Assembly (NCBI GenBank): GCA_018378775.1
Contig: JAGZWV010000009.1
Span: forward strand, 1 to 47,711
Direction of reading: 5' to 3'
From: Collinsella sp.
Lineage (GTDB): Bacteria > Actinomycetota > Coriobacteriia > Coriobacteriales > Coriobacteriaceae
Length of the DNA stretch: 47,711 bases
The translations under genes and the position numbers were made by a program. Under the pieces are notes generated by a model. It did not search any database and was not told where the DNA came from. It worked only from the letters and a program-made list of their open reading frames with translations. This document shows, piece after piece, positions 44,801 through 47,711 of the stretch. The stretch's first letter is position 1. Each line of letters opens with the position of its first letter.

Positions 44801-45335
44801 CCAAAACGGTAAGGCAACGACTTCCGAGACCGTGCTCAAGGTCGAGCGCGGCAAGGAAATTGACCTTGCTGCCGCGGCGAGCAATGCGGCCGATGGCGCG
44901 CTGCTGCGTGGTAACGTGACGTGGACCTCGTCCGACCCGACGATCGCTACGGTCGAGAACGGTAAGGTCAAGGCCCTCAAGAACGGTACCGTCGTCGTTA
45001 CCGCGACGATGCCCGTTGACGGTGACGCCGCGGCGATTGCGACGCTTGCCGAGGATGGCGCTGCGGAGACGCCGGCGCCTCAGCAGCTCACGGCTTCGGT
45101 GACTGTCGAGGTTGTTGAACCTGTTGTTGTACAGGAACCGACCGGCGGCAAGGATAACGGTGCCAAGCCCGATGCCAAGGATCCTTCGGGCAAGAAGAAT
45201 GGCAAGAAGGCCGCTAAGGGAAGCCTGGCCGAGACGGGCGACAACACTGCCGTGACTGTCGCGGCGCTTGGCGGAACCGGTCTGCTGGCGTTGATTGCCG
45301 CAGCGATCGAGAAGCTGCGCCATCGTGCGGAGTAA
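38898..45335 (+). CDS. Giant cell-wall-anchored surface protein with about 22 Ig-like (Big_4-type) repeats
   Basis: 2145 residues. Residues 1-28 are a signal peptide (positively charged start, hydrophobic core, cleavage near QAFA). From about residue 70 to 1990 I count about 22 tandem units of 75-100 residues with the pattern 'vtv.YsDGs....V.W......y...G.ftv.G.v.g', typical of bacterial Ig-like group 4 domains. One Big_2-like domain follows (VTWTSSDPTIATVENGKVKA). The end has SLAETGDN, a hydrophobic helix and RHRAE, a sortase anchor of LAXTG type. From about residue 1370 units alternate between a 'YSDG...VTWNT' form and a 'MKDGK...I.W..VP' form, suggesting duplication of domain pairs. No enzymatic or lectin domain was seen. 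Likely a stalk or adhesin. ATG 38898 with GGGAGGAAAC is chosen. A terminator follows. Confidence 0.9.
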   Translation: MNRRHVNAAITAGLALTMTVGSVPPQAFAEMMQGDTTQVVAEQSDATGAAAASADTTQSTSQDQSEDKIASFASLNELHVAEGSDATLPQTVTATYESGTSKQENVTWKLNGADAPATLAQLPVGSYEFEGAVDGATQTVKQRVVVEAVTADPAAVDAANVVAPTSEDGHKVVSVESNPIIEKYVGFDNGDYVPSSEVKVKWSDGTEGSAFVQWDEKSIESFASATEESEIAITGQIRGAYANGQWFSLAEPFDVTGVLKVYAPRTTGGTQWSTWTAAGYAPTLTSSVSVYYSNGESRSCPVVWNKISEDQYQNAGTFIVEGHIKDCPSMLVYCTVYVRAVKSVQTELTCTTLTGEAPSLPYSASVVFDNGATEQVPVSWDPVDASLYSKVGTFTVKGKLNGFDNREVTCTVTVKDPKDVLDFDSLRFERVVGDNTPLSTYVYFPVTQSNNTIYSHGYQVTWDNADVSQFQKAGTYTVTGTLTSYDASPVNGLKVTAQVEVKEVASIDSLAPVNTPVGVRPTTGSGLPGGVLVTFTDGTKQQCVIAWDPILDTQVANEGSFKLSGSLTYWTNTSSSSTSQVELGDSNRVTATISVRALQMPSSTSTSTLIGCQPNMPDSIEATMWNGSRGNFPVQWSTISQDALKNLGQITVNGYFTGSNIPVTATVNICDLEDNNIGKIPYIPGAGLLAPRYLSDLYLSDGSSYYPRYSSGQPYSWDEFPQELLDGKPGEYEITGTIADSLAKIHATAVCGEVKGVNNYSDNGVTLGQSYEDWRVIYPGEEVNLDYFYVSGALQDGTTFDSLGVNWDTYDRYPQKDCTITGTVAGTNIPVKVHVIVTKNWEAQPQTITVLKGSDGTAMLPSYAELVSPDAVEHPDYSHKYAEAKWNTKGFDWTQGGVVRGTATMSFSTGSGMQTVDVPITATVKIASKATSVQGGTIWTVPGIKPMLPEYLEVRYDNDVSSEPQREKVTWDRVAEDAYAKDGSFKVKGKLQGGAEATITVDVCSVTSIAVPERIATANGVVPELPWNVSVATSDGKTHNAQVQWDYVRPSVYTGEPGQVTTVSGTLFASGLNGYADGTNTGLTVQTKIVIQGVEKAIDNGETAVTTKAGTAPAMPSKMAVEMSDGSVSTAAIDWDPIAPEKYERPGTFYATGHVVGFDAAAVMALLDDEGQKVGVDENGNVTAKVMVADKKAKKVALQPEAVVVNTTVGSMLELPDAVSVYYSDGSARDTRGSLGGIEIEKWTDTDGIDLSNPLAKKGTYKLVGKLKDVDNVNAIVYVNVSEAPRTITKLEAKSFSVASGTSKQELYAQMPKQVVATYSDGSTDLLDIDVWDLSNVTDELLNGTGTVEITGTVKLNGAKVTCNVTVVDQKAQTPDYVEPIDVVEIVDNAKVSDLMDKLPSKVTVVMKDGKTKKETPVKWSQVDSLGRAGTEFEVTGLTDNGMTVKVKVKVTAHIVGFDNVDEIEVERDTKAADALAKLPATVTAIYSDDTDSEAGVTWNTNDLSDKDFAKEGEVTVKGTVAGTDQKAECTIKVVKPLREIPDHLAGTVDPVTLDDGAKPEAVVAALSTTVKVAMKDGSEIDSKIAWTAPKENLTIKNDGTSVVVMGKTAVGSFEVKATVNLVPVVESVADIKLSVARNTAADDIALPTQVTLNMSDGSTKAAAVTWDKSPLTADALGKLGDIALEGAVEGSSVKAKCTITVVKSDAEIPASVEPIAGISVPEGASADAVREALKGVKATVRMKDGKTTAESEITWTEVPAAADTYGNGVVAKGVTVNGNLPVEVIVTSTTTINKVAEVPQIKVERDAKADTVTGQLPKKVAVTYSDGHTDEAAVTWNTDGLDKHLATVGEYTIEGSVEGTTLKATCKLVVETPASEIPVRPATFAPVEVFEASSAADVLKALPKKVSVMMKDDSQEDYDVDWENVPALDWGADDVTVDGKVRGRDLTVSCMVRVKPRPAAKGLVIVDQNGKATTSETVLKVERGKEIDLAAAASNAADGALLRGNVTWTSSDPTIATVENGKVKALKNGTVVVTATMPVDGDAAAIATLAEDGAAETPAPQQLTASVTVEVVEPVVVQEPTGGKDNGAKPDAKDPSGKKNGKKAAKGSLAETGDNTAVTVAALGGTGLLALIAAAIEKLRHRAE

Positions 45336-45373
45336 GGCTGCGAGCTTAGAGCCTTAGGGCTCTAGGACACAAG

Positions 45374-45416
45374 AAGGCCTCCCGGTTCTCGTCGGGGAAT
45401 CGGGAGGCCTTTCGTT
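45374..45416 (+). terminator. Terminator after the surface protein gene
   Basis: An 11-bp perfect stem AAGGCCTCCCG (45374-45384) with 45401-45411, loop of 16 bases, then TTCGTTT. The T-tract is interrupted but the stem is strong. Confidence 0.8.
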
Positions 45417-45459
45417 TGACTGCAGGGCAGCTAATTTGGGACGTGTCTCTATAGTTTTG

Positions 45460-46518
45460 TCAACCGCGTGCTTCGCGCCATTTCGGCATGACGCATCCGG
45501 GCGCCCGGCGCCCCCGCTTCCCCTTCGGTTGATGCTGCCTGTTCCCGCCGTGCTGCGGCGATGTCGACCTGATGCTGCTCCCGGAGCGCCTATCGGACGG
45601 CGCCACGCCGCAATAGCTCGCGAGCTCGTCGTGCCCCCTGAACGCGGATATGTCGATCGACGTCACCAGCGCCGCTGCGGTCTTGGGGCCGATCCCGGGC
45701 ACCGTGAGGAGGCACTCGTAGACCTCGTCGCCCGCCAGCGAGTCGGCCACGAGCGAGTCGAGCTCCTCGATGTCGGCGTCGAGGGAGGCTATCTCCCGGG
45801 CGAGTATCCGGACCGCGACGTCCTCGCCGGCCGGGAGCCGCCTTCCCGAGCGCGACGAGGCCAGCAGCGCCTCCCAGAGCCTCCTGGCCCCCGCGGCGGG
45901 GGCGCCCGCGCGCCTGGCGGCGCTCGAGAACCTGCGCCAGCCGGCGGCCGAGCACCCGGCGGCCCCGCCGAACTCGGCCAGCATCGACACCTGCCAGCGG
46001 CTCGACGGGTCGACCGCGCCCTCGAGCGCGGGGTCGGCCTCGAGCAGGGTCGCGCGCAGCCTGTTCTTCGCGCGGGTCCTGGCGGACGACGCGAACTCGC
46101 GCTGCGACGACAGGATCCGCAGCGAGGCGGTCCCCTCGGGCTCCTCGGGCGCCGGCCTGAGGGCGCGGGGCACGCCGAGCGCGGTGCGCGCGATCACCTC
46201 GGCGTCGATGGCGTCGGTCTTCGCGATGCCGGGGAACATCCCGCGGGCCTGCTTCTCGGCATATCCGGGCAGGTAGGCGCAGGGGTTCCCGTGCGCATGG
46301 GCGCGCGCGAGGACCAGCGCGCCGATGTTTCGCTTCTGGTCGACGACGACCAGCGCGCCGGAGCCGGCCCGCTCGAGCACCCGGTCGATGTCGTCGGGCC
46401 TGTTGGCCAGCTCGGCCCTGAAGGCGACGCCCCCTCCCGCATCGAGCGCGCACGCGCTGTGCGAGCTCTTCCCGACGTCGATCCCCAGGTAGGCCACGGG
46501 CGTCTCTGCTGCAGGCAT
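45460..46518 (-). CDS. IS110-family transposase, C-terminally altered
   Basis: 352 residues. The N-terminal DEDD recombinase domain begins AYLGIDVGKSSHSACALD with the first Asp. LVVVDQKRNIGALV and AKTDAIDAEVIA supply later acidic positions. The C-terminal transposase_20 domain is visible as LLTVPGIGPKTAAALV, FRGHDELASYCGVAPSDRR and RSGSSIRSTSPQHGGNRQ. After GGNRQ, where family members continue for about 50-60 residues (LKN... and KRAEGKrHN...), this protein switches to a basic tail of 24 residues, HQPKGKRGRRAPGC... and stops. That suggests an internal deletion or frameshift. ATG 46518 has GGGAGAGG upstream. The elongated non-coding region upstream is where IS110 elements encode bridge RNA. 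Confidence 0.85.
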   Translation of the reverse strand: MPAAETPVAYLGIDVGKSSHSACALDAGGGVAFRAELANRPDDIDRVLERAGSGALVVVDQKRNIGALVLARAHAHGNPCAYLPGYAEKQARGMFPGIAKTDAIDAEVIARTALGVPRALRPAPEEPEGTASLRILSSQREFASSARTRAKNRLRATLLEADPALEGAVDPSSRWQVSMLAEFGGAAGCSAAGWRRFSSAARRAGAPAAGARRLWEALLASSRSGRRLPAGEDVAVRILAREIASLDADIEELDSLVADSLAGDEVYECLLTVPGIGPKTAAALVTSIDISAFRGHDELASYCGVAPSDRRSGSSIRSTSPQHGGNRQHQPKGKRGRRAPGCVMPKWREARG

Positions 46519-46735
46519 GGTGTATCCTCTCCCTTGAGCCGGCCGTAAGCCGCGGAAGCGACACCCACATTACCCGGCCGTGGCCCGGTCCGGGCCCGGC
46601 ACATCTCTATCAGTCGTTCCCCGCGGCCCCTCCCGCCCCGGCGGCAACACGTCCCGGGCCCTCTACGGGGCAGGGGCTGACGGCCGTCCGGGGCGGTCGG
46701 CCAGCGACCACCGGTACGGCTCAATCGTATAACCA
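46519..46735 (-). ncRNA. Candidate IS110 bridge RNA region
   Basis: About 215 bases of GC-rich non-coding DNA lie directly upstream of the IS110 transposase start. Complementary segments are plentiful: GGCCCGGTCCGGGCC is near-palindromic around 46580-46597, and several GGGGC/GCCCC blocks can pair. In IS110 elements (IS621 is the studied case) the left non-coding end is transcribed into a bridge RNA that pairs with target and donor DNA. Position and length fit, but loops matching target and donor cannot be shown without the element's ends. Confidence 0.4.
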
Positions 46736-47617
46736 TGCAACGGAAAAGAGCCGCCCTTTCGGACGACTCAAACTGTAATGGGGCTGGACGGAGTCGCCGC
46801 TCGACCTCTGGCTCGGCGCGAGGCCGAAGTAGGCCGTGACCTGCCTTCCGGAGCGGAACCTCGTGAAGTCGCCGACCTCGGCCGAGAAGGCCGCGGCCAG
46901 CGCGAAGGCGCAGCCCTTGATCGACTGGAGGGCGGCCACCTCCGCGGCGATCGGGCTGGCATCCACGGCCGCCCTGTACTCGGAGAGCAGGTCCGACCGG
47001 GCCTCCGCCGCGGCCTCGACCTCGTTCCTCAGGGCGGCGAGCGCCCGAACCCCGCCATCGTCCTCCGGCCTGACCTTGTCGAGCCACCTCAGGAAGTCGT
47101 AGGTCCAGTACTTCCTCGGGTTGCCGGCGGGCGTGGTGCCGCCGTAGACGAACCCCCGCCTTGCGAGGAAGGCGAGCAGCCGCTGCTTGGCGGTCGCCAG
47201 GCGCGCGGTCGCCCCGTCGTAGGCGCCGGCGAGGTCCCTGATGCCCCCGACCTCGGGGGAGGGGACCCATACGGGGGAGATGTCGTGGGCGAGTATCGCC
47301 TTGGCCATCCTGGCGGCGTCGTTCCTGTCGTTCTTGGAGGCCGAGTCGGCGGCCGACCTGGGGATCTTCGAGACCGCGGCGACGACGCACTCGACGCCGA
47401 GCCCGGCGAGCTCCCTTTGCGGGGCGAAGCCGAGGTAGCCGCTCTCGTAGGCCGCGAGCGAAGGCCCCGGGAACCCGTCCATCCACCCGGCGATCTCGCC
47501 CCAGGGGTTGCCGGGGAACCTCCTCGTCACGGCCTCGCCGGTGTCCGCGTCGAGGGCGCAGACGGTGGTCGACCTCAGGTGGACGTCCATCCCGAACGCG
47601 GTAGAATACTTTGGCAT
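46721..47617 (-). CDS. IS110-family transposase, second subtype, C-terminally truncated
   Basis: 298 residues. The N-terminal domain begins FGMDVHLRSTTVCALDADTG with the first Asp. AAYESGYLGF has the catalytic-position Glu, and SKNDRNDAARMAKA the Asp pair. The C-terminal domain has LQSIKGCAFALAAAF and YFGLAPSQRSSGDSVQ with the conserved Ser. The family normally continues with a 'GgitKaGN.hlR..L.EaaW' segment. Here the reading changes after SVQ to PHYSLSRPKGRLFSVAWLYD and stops. The DNA coding this last part is less GC-rich, suggesting the gene was cut and joined to other DNA. It is a different subtype from its neighbour (it keeps Glu where the neighbour has VVVDQ). Start ATG 47617 has GGGAGG on the minus strand just upstream. 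Confidence 0.85.
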   Translation of the reverse strand: MPKYSTAFGMDVHLRSTTVCALDADTGEAVTRRFPGNPWGEIAGWMDGFPGPSLAAYESGYLGFAPQRELAGLGVECVVAAVSKIPRSAADSASKNDRNDAARMAKAILAHDISPVWVPSPEVGGIRDLAGAYDGATARLATAKQRLLAFLARRGFVYGGTTPAGNPRKYWTYDFLRWLDKVRPEDDGGVRALAALRNEVEAAAEARSDLLSEYRAAVDASPIAAEVAALQSIKGCAFALAAAFSAEVGDFTRFRSGRQVTAYFGLAPSQRSSGDSVQPHYSLSRPKGRLFSVAWLYD

Positions 47618-47711
47618 GGGAGCCTCCCAACCTCGTTGCGGCGCGGCTGCGCCTATGGCACTTCAACATCATTGTCGCAGCCCCGACCCGCGGTCACGAG
47701 CGGGGGCTCCT

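Larger units (their letters stand above)
45440..47711 (-). mobile_element. Two adjacent IS110-family elements (boundaries uncertain)
   Basis: Two divergent IS110-type transposase genes lie head to tail on the minus strand (45460-46518 and 46721-47617). This DNA is markedly more GC-rich than the rest of the window, apart from a less GC-rich segment at about 46725-46775 at their junction. The right-hand element runs off the window edge. IS110 elements lack long terminal inverted repeats, so ends cannot be fixed here. Both transposases lack the family's usual C-terminus, so either or both may be inactive. Confidence 0.7.

Noticed and set aside
45436..46548. Plus-strand frame of 370 codons opposite the IS110 transposase
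   Set aside because: It is a shadow of the very GC-rich transposase gene with no domain similarity.

Overview
The window is a GC-rich stretch of a bacterial chromosome. Gene content and protein sequences fit a gut actinobacterium of class Coriobacteriia, most likely Collinsella or a close relative. This assignment comes from reading the proteins (actinobacterial trigger factor, ClpXP, ValS and FolC; LAXTG-type surface anchor; selenocysteine-dependent formate hydrogenlyase), not from a database search.

Layout. 1-593: edge-truncated AbiEi-like gene (minus). 861-1653: RelB/DinJ-type antitoxin and PIN-domain toxin pair (minus). 2082-17496: a formate hydrogenlyase operon of the Hyf type (plus): HydN ferredoxin, selenocysteine formate dehydrogenase H (in-frame TGA at 3092 followed by a SECIS hairpin), HyfA to HyfI, HyfJ/HycH, the HycI protease and the formate channel FocA. 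17619-24661: an orphan molybdopterin oxidoreductase, then selA, selB, the selenocysteine tRNA selC, mobA and a cysteine-rich DUF3343 protein. 24918-26273: NADP-type glutamate dehydrogenase. 26505-30250: a two-gene molybdenum hydroxylase of the xanthine dehydrogenase family. 30391-38664: housekeeping genes (tRNA-Leu, tig, clpP, clpX, valS, folC). 38898-45335: a giant cell-wall-anchored protein with about 22 Ig-like repeats. 45440-47711: two adjacent IS110-family transposase genes on the minus strand, both lacking the usual C-terminal end.

How it works together. FocA moves formate. FdhF (Sec140, Mo-bis-MGD, one 4Fe-4S) oxidises it. HydN and HyfA pass electrons to HyfG/HyfI, a group 4 [NiFe] hydrogenase on a membrane arm (HyfB-F) related to proton pumps. 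HycI and HyfJ mature the large subunit. SelA, SelB and selC supply selenocysteine to FdhF, and MobA supplies its cofactor. The DUF3343 protein is a candidate selenium or sulfur carrier. The region is a compact Mo/Se/Ni formate-hydrogen module, but selD, most Moco biosynthesis genes and hypA-F are not in the window.

Less explained structure. (i) Four intergenic palindromes share the half-site TTGCGGTGAAATA and its complement, near 778, 23225, 26351 and 38679. (ii) Two diverged nested palindromes flank valS (34210-34324 and 37051-37170); their stems differ in sequence but keep pairing. (iii) A GC-rich non-coding stretch upstream of one IS110 transposase lies where a bridge RNA is expected. These are the best candidates for undescribed biology here.
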